From: Gammaproteobacteria bacterium | GTDB taxonomy: Bacteria > Pseudomonadota > Gammaproteobacteria > Steroidobacterales > Steroidobacteraceae | Direction: 5' to 3' | Assembly (NCBI GenBank): GCA_020029535.1 | Contig: JAIBJM010000020.1 | Location: 1-36,628 of the forward strand | DNA: 36,628 nucleotides | Part shown: in pieces, positions 1 to 7,262 of the stretch | Position numbering within the stretch: position 1 is the stretch's first letter | Layout: the number at the start of each line of letters is the position of its first letter | Made by a program: the position numbers and the translations under genes | The notes under the pieces: model-generated | What the model was told of the DNA's origin: nothing | Database searches by the model: none | What the model saw: the letters and a program-made list of their open reading frames with translations, nothing else

Positions 1-76
1 CTGCGCTTCCCCTTCCCATTGCCCGCCGGGCTTTCAGGCCAATCAACCATGCGGGCGTGCATGGATGGAGCGTTTC

Positions 77-1906
77 ATGTCCAGTCGTTCAACGGCGTTT
101 ATCGCCGTGGTTTCCCTGTTCCCGTTTGCTGCAGCCACCGCGGCCACCCCGCCGGCGGATGAGCTCGGCGAAATCATCATCACCGCCACGCGCAACGAAA
201 CCCCCTTGCAGCGGCTGACCATGCCGGTGCTGGTCATCGATCGCGCCGAGATCGAGCAATCCCAGGCGCAGGATGTGGCCGACCTGCTCGATCACCGCGC
301 CGGCATCGAGATCGCGCGCACCGGCGGTCCTGGCCAGCCGGCCTCGATCTTCATGCGCGGCACCGAAAGCAATCACACTGCGGTGCTGATCGACGGCGTG
401 CGCATCAATCCGGGCACGATTGGCGGCGCAGCGCTGCAGAACGTGCTGCCCGAATCCATCGAGCGCATCGAAGTGGTCAAGGGCGCGCGCTCGGCGCTGT
501 ACGGCACCGATGCGATCGGCGGCGTCATCAACCTGATTACCCGCGCCGGTAGCGCGCGCGGCCTGACCGCCAGCGCATCGGCCGGCCGTTACGACACGCA
601 GCAGTACGCGCTGGATGGCGGCGTGCCACTCGGCGAAACAGCAGGGCTGGGCGGCAATATTGCGTTCCGGCGCACCGACGGCTTCGCTCCGCAAACGGGT
701 TTCGGAGAGCCTCGCGGCTACGACAATCTCAGCGCCAACCTGCAGGCGCGCTGGCAGCCCAGCGACGAACTGGGACTGCGGGCCGTGGCCTGGCGCACCA
801 CCGGCAACTCCGAATACCTGGGCTATGACCCTTTCTTCAATTTCGGCCCCATCGACCAGGACTACCGCAATGCCGTGTATGTCGCGGGCGTCGACTACAA
901 GCCCGGCGACCTGCGCCTGCGGCTGGATCTGAGTCAGGCCGAGGATTTCATCGACCAGAACCAGAGCGGCGATTTCGCGCACACACGCCGCCGTACCGCG
1001 GATGGCCAGTTCGGCTGGCGGCTGACCGAAGGGCAACAGCTGAGCCTGGGCATCGTGGCCTCGCAGGAGCACACCGAAGCCGATTCCTTCGGCACCAGCT
1101 TCGACGTGGATACCGATGTGGTGATGGCCTATGCGCAGGACCAGTTGCAGCTGGGCGCCAATGAACTGCTGCTGGCCGTCAGCCGCGTCGACCACGAGAC
1201 CTTCGGCACGCACGACAGCTGGAATGCCGAATATGGCCGCGCGCTGGGCCACAGCTGGCATGTCACCGCCGCCGCCGGTACGGCCTTCCACGCGCCGGAC
1301 AGCACCGACCGTTTCGGCTACGGCGGCAATCCCGAGCTGCAGCCCGAGCGCTCGCGCCAGTACGAGCTGGGCCTGCGCTGGAACGGCCGCGACCAGCAGT
1401 TGCAGCTGCAGGCCTTCGAGAACCGCATCGACAATCTGATCCTGTTCGCGCTGGTGGACCCGGTGAACTTCATTTATCGCAGCGAGAATGGCGAACGCGC
1501 GCGCATCCGCGGACTGGAGGCCAGCTATCAGTGGCAACGCGGTCCCTGGCAGCTCGCCGGCAACGCCACCCTGCAGGAGCCGCTCAATCGCAGCACCGGC
1601 GAACCGCTGCTGCGTCGTGCGCGTCGCCACTACGATCTGCGCCTGCAACACAGCGCGGGCGCGCTGGCGCTGGCCGGCGAACTGTCCTACAGCGGCGCGC
1701 GTTATGACAGCAGCTTCCCGTCGACGATACGGCTGCCCGGCTACGCATTGCTGAATGCATCGGCCAGCTGGCAGATCTCGCGGCGGTGGAAGCTGCAGCT
1801 GAAGATCGACAATGCACTGGACCGCGAATACACACTGGTGAACGGATACAACACGCCGCGCCGAAGTGTCACAATCGCAACGCGCTACCAGTTGCAGGAG
1901 TTCTGA
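77..1906 (+). CDS. btuB: BtuB-type TonB-dependent outer-membrane cobalamin receptor
   Basis: This is an outer-membrane receptor that imports vitamin B12 or a related corrinoid using TonB energy. The 609-residue product has an N-terminal signal peptide ending near ATAATPP. A TonB-box-like stretch (EIIITATRNE) follows. The plug domain carries the BtuB-type run VLIDGVRINPG and the IERIEVVKGARSALYGTDAIGG region. The rest is a beta-barrel ending in a terminal Phe. Length matches BtuB (about 600). I chose ATG 77 because GGAG at 67-70 sits six bases upstream; an in-frame ATG at 65 is the alternative. The stop overlaps the start of a cobalamin adenosyltransferase gene by one base, which supports a B12 role. 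Only 76 bases of leader are in the window, so a cobalamin riboswitch, common upstream of btuB, cannot be judged. Confidence 0.9.
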   Translation: MSSRSTAFIAVVSLFPFAAATAATPPADELGEIIITATRNETPLQRLTMPVLVIDRAEIEQSQAQDVADLLDHRAGIEIARTGGPGQPASIFMRGTESNHTAVLIDGVRINPGTIGGAALQNVLPESIERIEVVKGARSALYGTDAIGGVINLITRAGSARGLTASASAGRYDTQQYALDGGVPLGETAGLGGNIAFRRTDGFAPQTGFGEPRGYDNLSANLQARWQPSDELGLRAVAWRTTGNSEYLGYDPFFNFGPIDQDYRNAVYVAGVDYKPGDLRLRLDLSQAEDFIDQNQSGDFAHTRRRTADGQFGWRLTEGQQLSLGIVASQEHTEADSFGTSFDVDTDVVMAYAQDQLQLGANELLLAVSRVDHETFGTHDSWNAEYGRALGHSWHVTAAAGTAFHAPDSTDRFGYGGNPELQPERSRQYELGLRWNGRDQQLQLQAFENRIDNLILFALVDPVNFIYRSENGERARIRGLEASYQWQRGPWQLAGNATLQEPLNRSTGEPLLRRARRHYDLRLQHSAGALALAGELSYSGARYDSSFPSTIRLPGYALLNASASWQISRRWKLQLKIDNALDREYTLVNGYNTPRRSVTIATRYQLQEF

Positions 1907-2451
1907 TGGGACATCGATTGTCGAGGATCGTGACGCGCACCGGCGATGACGGCACCACCGGACTCGGCGACGGCCAGCGCGTGCGCAAGGACACCGCGCG
2001 CATCGAAGCCTGCGGCTCGGTGGATGAACTGAACTGCGCACTCGGCGTGCTGATGGCCAGCGAAACCTTGCCCGCGCCCATCGAGAACGGCCTGATCGAG
2101 GCGCAACACGATCTGTTCGACCTCGGTGGAGAGCTGGCGGTGCCCGGCACCACAGCCATCACCAGCGCGCATATACAGCGACTCGAAGCGTTGATCGAAG
2201 AACTGAACCAGCCGCTGCCGCCGCTCAAGGAGTTCATTCTCCCGGGCGGCGGCAGCGCCGCTGCCTCCTGCCATCTGGCGCGCGCCATCTGCCGCCGCAC
2301 CGAGCGACGCTGCTGGACGCTCAGCAGCGTCGAGCAGGTGGGGCCCGACGCCCTGCGCTACCTGAACCGGCTGTCGGATCTGCTGTTCGTCATGGCGCGC
2401 GTGCTGGCGCGACAGCACGGCGGCGAAGTGCTGTGGCGGCGCAATCGCTGA
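1906..2451 (+). CDS. pduO: PduO-type cob(I)alamin adenosyltransferase
   Basis: This cytoplasmic enzyme transfers the adenosyl group of ATP to cob(I)alamin, giving adenosylcobalamin. The 181-residue protein has the family N-terminal ATP motif TRTGDDGTTGL near residue 10, the helix SVDELN near 45, the RTERR motif near residue 133 and the C-terminal NRLSDLLFVMAR. All are hallmarks of the PduO/MMAB family rather than CobA/BtuR. The start ATG overlaps the btuB stop in TGATG, with AGGAG at 1896-1900 as ribosome site, so the two genes are translationally coupled. Uptake followed by adenosylation is a coherent pair. Its 3' end overlaps the next gene by 19 bases. The symbol is by family; cobO or mmaB would also be used. 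Confidence 0.92.
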   Translation: MGHRLSRIVTRTGDDGTTGLGDGQRVRKDTARIEACGSVDELNCALGVLMASETLPAPIENGLIEAQHDLFDLGGELAVPGTTAITSAHIQRLEALIEELNQPLPPLKEFILPGGGSAAASCHLARAICRRTERRCWTLSSVEQVGPDALRYLNRLSDLLFVMARVLARQHGGEVLWRRNR

Positions 2452-3602
2452 CGCGAGGCACTGCTCCGATCATCCTCGCGCTGGCCGCCCTGCTCGCTGG
2501 CTGCCAGCACGCGCGCAGCATCAGCCCGAAAGATGCGCCGGCCTTCGAAGTGTCGCTGGCTTCAGGCCGCCATGCCGCATTGGCCTGGCATGGCGGCTCG
2601 CTGGCGCACGATGCCATTTATCTGCAGGTGCTCGATCAGAAAGGCCGCCTCGCTGGCGAGCCGCGACAACTCACCGATGACCGTCAATCCGCCTATGAAC
2701 CGGCACTGGAAAGCTTCGACGATGGCTGGCTGCTGAGCTGGTATGAAAAGCAGCCGGCCGATAGTTCCTCCACCGCCTGGCTGGAACGGCTGGACGGCAC
2801 CGGCAAGCCGCGCTGGCGTCAAACGCTGTCGGCAGCCGGCACGAATGGACGCAACGCCGTGGTCCGCGCCGCGGGGCAGCGCATCCATGTGGCATGGATC
2901 CAGACCGCTGCGGGGGACAGCCCCGCCATCTGGGTGGCGGAGTACGACCCGGCCGGCGCGCTGATCTCGGCGCCGCGGGCCGCGGCGCCAGCGTCCGCCG
3001 ACACCTGGAATCTCAACGCGGCCATCGATGCCGACGGTAATTTCCATGTGGTCTACGACGCTGCACTGGGCACGCAGGCCAGGGAACTGCAGTGGCTGCG
3101 TGTGACAGGCAACACCATCAACCACCGGCGACTCAGCGCCGACGACGGCCGGGATTCGTTGTATCCGGATATCGTCGCGATGAATGACCGTGTGGCGTTG
3201 GCCTGGTTTGACGTCCGCGATGGCAATGAGGAGATCTACCTGTTTGCCGGCCCGGTCACCGCGCTGTCTGAATCTGCTGGCCTGATCGGCGCGCGCATCA
3301 CGCAGACGCCAGGCGCATCGATCGGCGCTTATCTGGCCTGGAATGGCGCGCAGCTGGGAGTGGCCTGGTGCGACCCCGTCGACGGCCAGAACGAAATTTT
3401 CTTCGCCAGCTTCGATGCCAGCGGCAGACCCCTCGGCACCACGCGACGGCTGACCCGCACCGCCACGCAGTCATCGATTCCCTCGGTCCGCCCGTGGGGT
3501 CAGGGCTTTGCCATCGCCTGGAATGAGTACCGGCTGGCCGAGGCCGGCGCGGGCCACGATGGCATCGCTTCCTCCGTCGCCATGCTGCAGATAATCGAGT
3601 AA
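2433..3602 (+). CDS. Predicted lipoprotein with beta-propeller-like repeats, unknown function
   Basis: The 389-residue product starts at GTG 2433, inside the adenosyltransferase gene. It has a short hydrophobic signal ending in the lipobox LLAGC, so it should be lipid-anchored in the envelope. The mature part contains at least five spaced units with a core like xLAWxDxxDGxxEIYxxxxxxxG. Examples are LAWHGG near residue 50, VAWIQT near 153, LAWFDVRDGNEEIY near 256 and VAWCDPVDGQNEIF near 312. This pattern suggests beta-propeller blades. I do not recognise a named family or active site. Overlap with the cobalamin genes implies co-transcription, but a B12-related function such as a surface corrinoid-binding protein is only a guess. 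Confidence 0.75.
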   Translation: MAAQSLTRGTAPIILALAALLAGCQHARSISPKDAPAFEVSLASGRHAALAWHGGSLAHDAIYLQVLDQKGRLAGEPRQLTDDRQSAYEPALESFDDGWLLSWYEKQPADSSSTAWLERLDGTGKPRWRQTLSAAGTNGRNAVVRAAGQRIHVAWIQTAAGDSPAIWVAEYDPAGALISAPRAAAPASADTWNLNAAIDADGNFHVVYDAALGTQARELQWLRVTGNTINHRRLSADDGRDSLYPDIVAMNDRVALAWFDVRDGNEEIYLFAGPVTALSESAGLIGARITQTPGASIGAYLAWNGAQLGVAWCDPVDGQNEIFFASFDASGRPLGTTRRLTRTATQSSIPSVRPWGQGFAIAWNEYRLAEAGAGHDGIASSVAMLQIIE

Positions 3603-3605
3603 GCG

Positions 3606-4178
3606 TCAGGCCAGCAGTGAACGGAACTTGACCCAGTCGAACGACGCGCCGGGATCGGTCTTGCGTCCCGGGGCAATGTCGCTGTGGCCCACCACTCGCT
3701 CGACCGACAGCGAGGGATAGGCCCGGCACAGCTCGCGGACCAGCACGGCCAGCTGGCTGTACTGCGGCGGCTCGTACGGCAGCTCGTCGGTGCCCTCCAG
3801 CTCGATGCCAATCGAAAAGTCATTGCAACCATCGCGGCCGCACCAGTTCGACCTGCCGGCATGCCAGGCGCGGCACCCGAAGGGCACGAACTGGATCAGC
3901 CGGCCGTCGCGCCGCACCAGCACATGCGCCGACACGCGTGCGGCGACAATCTGCGCAAAGTAAGGGTGCGCAGCGGACCGCAGATCGCCGGCAAACAGCT
4001 GCTCGATCCACGGCCCACCGAATTCGCCGGGCGGCAGGCTGATGCCGTGCACGACAATCAGTTCGGGCAGCATGCCTGCGGGGCGCTCATCGAAGTGGGC
4101 GGTCAGCACCTGCCGGACCTTCAACAGGCGGCCGGTGGCAGTATCGATTTGCAAGCTGGGCTGCATGGCGGGGATCAT
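3606..4178 (-). CDS. ampD: AmpD, 1,6-anhydro-N-acetylmuramyl-L-alanine amidase
   Basis: This is a cytoplasmic zinc amidase of peptidoglycan recycling. It removes the stem peptide from anhydro-muropeptides and so controls AmpR-type inducer levels. The 190-residue protein has the Amidase_2 fold signature: first zinc His in LIVVHGISLPP near residue 44, the AmpD-typical AWHAGRSNWCGRDGCND stretch near 105-120, IGIELEGTD, and the C-terminal GHSDIAPGRKTDPG carrying the second zinc His and Asp. Length fits AmpD (about 185). An alternative start is Met at 4166. It is convergent with the lipoprotein gene (three-base gap) and divergent from bioA with start codons almost touching. Confidence 0.93.
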   Translation of the reverse strand: MIPAMQPSLQIDTATGRLLKVRQVLTAHFDERPAGMLPELIVVHGISLPPGEFGGPWIEQLFAGDLRSAAHPYFAQIVAARVSAHVLVRRDGRLIQFVPFGCRAWHAGRSNWCGRDGCNDFSIGIELEGTDELPYEPPQYSQLAVLVRELCRAYPSLSVERVVGHSDIAPGRKTDPGASFDWVKFRSLLA

Positions 4179-4187
4179 GATGCCAAA

Positions 4188-5573
4188 ATGCCGCCGGTGA
4201 GCGAAGAACCTGCCGAATACAGGGCCATCTACAACGACACGCTGGCGGCGCGCGATCTACGGCATGTGTGGCACCCGTGCACGCAGATGCACGACCACGA
4301 GACGCTGCCACCCATCCCGATCCGCCGCGCTCGCGGTGTCTGGCTGGAGGACTTCGACGGCCGCCGCTACCTCGACGCCATCAGTTCCTGGTGGACCAAC
4401 CTGTTCGGCCACACCGAACCGCGCATCAGCGCCGCGGTGGCCCGTCAGGCCGGCGAACTCGAACATGTGCTGCTGGCCGGCTTCACGCACGAGCCGGCGA
4501 TCAAGCTGGCCGAAACGCTGTGCCGGCTGGCGCCGCCGGGACTCACCCGTTGCTTCTATGCCGACAACGGCTCGGCTGCCATCGAAGTGGCGCTGAAGAT
4601 GGCCTTCCACTACTGGCAGAACGTCGGCAAGCCGGCCAAGCGTCGCTTCCTGACGCTGTCGAACAGCTATCACGGCGAAACGCTGGGCGCACTGGCCGTG
4701 GGCAATGTCGAACTGTACAAGCAGATCTACCAGCCACTGCTGCTGGATGTGATTACCGTGCCCTCACCCGACTGCTACCACCGCGCCGCGGGCGAGAGCT
4801 GGGCGGCGTATTCCACCCGCCTGTTCGAACCCATGGAGCAGGCACTGGCCGCGCATGCCGGCGAACTGGCGGCCGTCATCGTCGAACCGTTGGTGCAATG
4901 CGCCGGCAGCATGCGCATGTACGACGCCGCGTATCTGCGTCTGTTGCGTGAGGCCTGCGACCGGCATGGCGTGCTGCTGATCGCCGATGAAATTGCGGTG
5001 GGTTTCGGCCGCACCGGCACGCTGTTCGCCTGCGAGCAAGCCGGCATCACGCCGGATTTTCTCTGTCTCTCAAAAGGGCTGACTGGCGGCTACCTGCCGC
5101 TGTCGGCAGTGCTCACCGACGAGCGCATCTATGACGCCTTCTATGCCGAATACAGCACATTGCGGGCTTTTCTGCATTCACACAGCTACACCGGCAACGC
5201 ACTGGCCTGTGCCGCGGCGCTGGCCACGCTGGACATTTTCGCCACCGAACCGGTACTGGAACGCAACCGCACCCTCGCCGCCCACATGGCGCGCCGTGCC
5301 GCACCGCTGGCCGATCATCCGCATGTCGCCGAGGTGCGCCAGTGCGGCATGATCCTGGCCATCGAGATGGTGCGCGACAAACCCACGCGCACGCCCTACG
5401 ACTGGCGCGAGCGGCGCGGCCGCTTGCTGTATCGCCATGCGCTGGGCCACGGCGTGCTGCTGCGACCCATTGGCGAGGTGGTGTATTTCATGCCGCCTTA
5501 CGTGATCACGCCCGATGAGATCGATCTGATGGTGGATGTGGCGGCCACCGGCATCGATGTGGCCTGCGCATAA
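4188..5573 (+). CDS. bioA: BioA, adenosylmethionine-8-amino-7-oxononanoate aminotransferase
   Basis: This PLP enzyme of biotin synthesis uses S-adenosylmethionine as amino donor to convert KAPA to DAPA. The 461-residue protein shows the BioA N-terminal signature HVWHPCTQM, substrate-pocket SSWWTNLFGH, GSAAIEVALKMA, NSYHGETLGAL, the PLP-binding Asp in ADEIAVGFGRTG and the Schiff-base Lys in LCLSKGLTGGYLPL. The reading frame is open far upstream (to 3684) across the antisense ampD gene, but family homology begins near ATG 4188; GTG 4197 is an alternative. No clear ribosome site is visible. It is followed after six bases by rsmE, an order also found in Pseudomonas. Confidence 0.94.
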   Translation: MPPVSEEPAEYRAIYNDTLAARDLRHVWHPCTQMHDHETLPPIPIRRARGVWLEDFDGRRYLDAISSWWTNLFGHTEPRISAAVARQAGELEHVLLAGFTHEPAIKLAETLCRLAPPGLTRCFYADNGSAAIEVALKMAFHYWQNVGKPAKRRFLTLSNSYHGETLGALAVGNVELYKQIYQPLLLDVITVPSPDCYHRAAGESWAAYSTRLFEPMEQALAAHAGELAAVIVEPLVQCAGSMRMYDAAYLRLLREACDRHGVLLIADEIAVGFGRTGTLFACEQAGITPDFLCLSKGLTGGYLPLSAVLTDERIYDAFYAEYSTLRAFLHSHSYTGNALACAAALATLDIFATEPVLERNRTLAAHMARRAAPLADHPHVAEVRQCGMILAIEMVRDKPTRTPYDWRERRGRLLYRHALGHGVLLRPIGEVVYFMPPYVITPDEIDLMVDVAATGIDVACA

Positions 5574-5579
5574 CCCCCG

Positions 5580-6320
5580 ATGCGCATCACACGCATTCAT
5601 GTGGACGACGCACTGCGCGCCGGCGCCGAGCTGGTGCTGCCGGCCGCGGCCAGTGCGCATCTGCTGAAGGTGTTGCGGCTGCGCGCCGGCGCGCGATTGA
5701 CTGTGTTCAACGGTGAGGGTGGCGAATACCAGGCCGAACTGCTGGAAGGCGGCAGCAAGGCCCGCATCCGCATCGGCGACCACTCGGCCATCGAGCGCGA
5801 ATCTCCGTTGCAGCTGACGCTGCTGCAGGCCATCTCGCGCGGCGAACGCATGGACCTGATCGTGCAGAAGGCGGTCGAGCTGGGCGTCACGCGGATCGTA
5901 CCGGTGGCCGCCGAACGCAGCGTGGTGCGGCTGGACACCGCGCAGGCGGAGAAGCGCCGCGCGCACTGGCAATCCATCGTCATCAGCGCCTGCGAGCAAT
6001 GCGGCCGCAATCGCGTACCGGTGGTTGCTCCCATCGTGGACACCGCGGCAGCCTGCACGAACGCCGATGCCGGTGCCGGTGCCGCGAAGCTGCTGCTGTC
6101 ACCAGAGGCTGACCGCGCACTGACCGACGCCGTGCGCGGCATCACCGCCGCAGTGCTGCTGATCGGCCCCGAAGGCGGGCTCAGCGAACGCGAGGAAACC
6201 GTCGCCGCGCGCTACGGCTTCATCGGCTGCCGGCTGGGGCCACGGATACTGCGCACCGAGACCGCGCCGCTGGCGGCACTGGCGGTGCTGCAGGCCATCG
6301 CCGGCGATCTTGGCCTGTAA
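5580..6320 (+). CDS. rsmE: RsmE, 16S rRNA m3U1498 methyltransferase
   Basis: A SPOUT-class RNA methyltransferase that methylates N3 of U1498 in 16S rRNA in assembled 30S subunits. The 246-residue protein has the N-terminal PUA-like region (HLLKVLRLRAGARLTVFNG near 27-45). The knotted C-terminal domain follows, with QAISRGERMDLIVQKAVELGV near 83-103, the SAM loop LLIGPEGGLSEREE near 194-207 and LGPRILRTETAPLAAL near 218-233. Length is typical. It lies six bases after bioA in the same orientation, so they are probably co-transcribed. It is convergent with the hydrolase gene ending at 6469; the 148-base gap shows no convincing terminator. Confidence 0.95.
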   Translation: MRITRIHVDDALRAGAELVLPAAASAHLLKVLRLRAGARLTVFNGEGGEYQAELLEGGSKARIRIGDHSAIERESPLQLTLLQAISRGERMDLIVQKAVELGVTRIVPVAAERSVVRLDTAQAEKRRAHWQSIVISACEQCGRNRVPVVAPIVDTAAACTNADAGAGAAKLLLSPEADRALTDAVRGITAAVLLIGPEGGLSEREETVAARYGFIGCRLGPRILRTETAPLAALAVLQAIAGDLGL

Positions 6321-6468
6321 CCGAGAATGCACAGCAAGGCGCCTGGCAGGGTCGGGAATCACGCGAAATCATTTCGTATATACAAATTGTCGAGAAGCGC
6401 CCCAGACGCATTCCACTTCCCTTCATGGTTGGCGTGCATTGCCGTCCTGCCGTCATACACGTATTGAA

Positions 6469-7227
6469 TCAGCCGGGATTGTCCTGCACCCAGGCGGCGA
6501 GCGGTGCAAGACCAAGACCCTGCAGGACTCCTGAATGGGCGAAAGCCATCGTGCGAACCTCGAGACCGGATGCTTCCAGCCGGCGATACAACTGCCGCAA
6601 CGACTCCTCGTTCTGCCCAAGGTTGTTGCTGAAGAAACGATGCGCGCTTTGCATGCTCTGGTCGGTCCTGGCATCCGCCGAATCGCCCAGAAACAGCACG
6701 CCGTCGATCAGATAGGCGGCACTGCCGTCCGTGTGCCCCGGTATCGCATAGACCCCGACTGCAAGTGAGCCGATCTGCACGGTCTCGCCGTCGTGCAGTT
6801 TGCGATCCAGCTCGAGACCGGTCGGATTTGGGCCATTTCGTTCCGCGACAAGGTCGGCTTCCTCCGCCAACGCCATCAACTGGGCCTCGGGAAACGCGGC
6901 CGCCGCTCCGATATGGTCCGGGTGCCCGTGCGTAAGGAAAATGGCTTTTACCGCGTCGGCATTCAGGTGCATGGCAGCTAGCTCGGCAAGGATGGCCTCA
7001 CCCGTGGACTGCAGACCGGCATCCACCAGCACGACTTCGTTCGGTCCCGCTGGAATGATGGCAATGGTCGAGCGGACGAAGCTCCCGTCGGTGATCAGGT
7101 GCATGGAGCCGACCTGCTGTTTCAGGGGCGATTCCTGCAGCCCGCCGAACAGCAGGCCGAAGGCGACGCCTGCGGCCACCAGCAGCACGACCACCACGAT
7201 CGCAACGTATTTGGAAAAAGTCTTCAC
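6469..7227 (-). CDS. Membrane-anchored metallo-beta-lactamase-fold hydrolase
   Basis: The 252-residue product begins with GTG 7227, preceded by GGGAG about eight bases upstream. Residues 8-28 form one hydrophobic helix, a signal anchor or uncleaved signal, so the catalytic domain should face the periplasm. The fold signature is complete: zinc motif THGHPDHIG at about 99-107 (His100, His102, Asp104, His105), the third His in IPGHTDGSA, the bridging Asp in FLGDSAD and a C-terminal FAHSG His. The substrate cannot be told; glyoxalase-II-like, lactonase-like and phosphodiesterase members share these motifs. It lies 35 bases after the DUF5916 gene and may be the last gene of the chp transcription unit. 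Confidence 0.85.
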   Translation of the reverse strand: MKTFSKYVAIVVVVLLVAAGVAFGLLFGGLQESPLKQQVGSMHLITDGSFVRSTIAIIPAGPNEVVLVDAGLQSTGEAILAELAAMHLNADAVKAIFLTHGHPDHIGAAAAFPEAQLMALAEEADLVAERNGPNPTGLELDRKLHDGETVQIGSLAVGVYAIPGHTDGSAAYLIDGVLFLGDSADARTDQSMQSAHRFFSNNLGQNEESLRQLYRRLEASGLEVRTMAFAHSGVLQGLGLAPLAAWVQDNPG

Positions 7228-7262
7228 GGTCGAATCTCCCGAAACTGTTGGAACGGCAGGGT

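Noticed and set aside
1-76. Cobalamin riboswitch upstream of btuB
   Set aside because: Only 76 bases of leader are present and no B12-box could be recognised, though such a switch would be expected further upstream.
89-2041. 650-codon open frame on the minus strand opposite btuB
   Set aside because: Its composition (long runs of Ala, Arg, Gln, Val and His) is the mirror of GC-rich codons of the plus-strand receptor, and it shows no domain or signal.
6321-6468. Bidirectional terminator between rsmE and the hydrolase gene
   Set aside because: No stem with a following T-run could be found on either strand.
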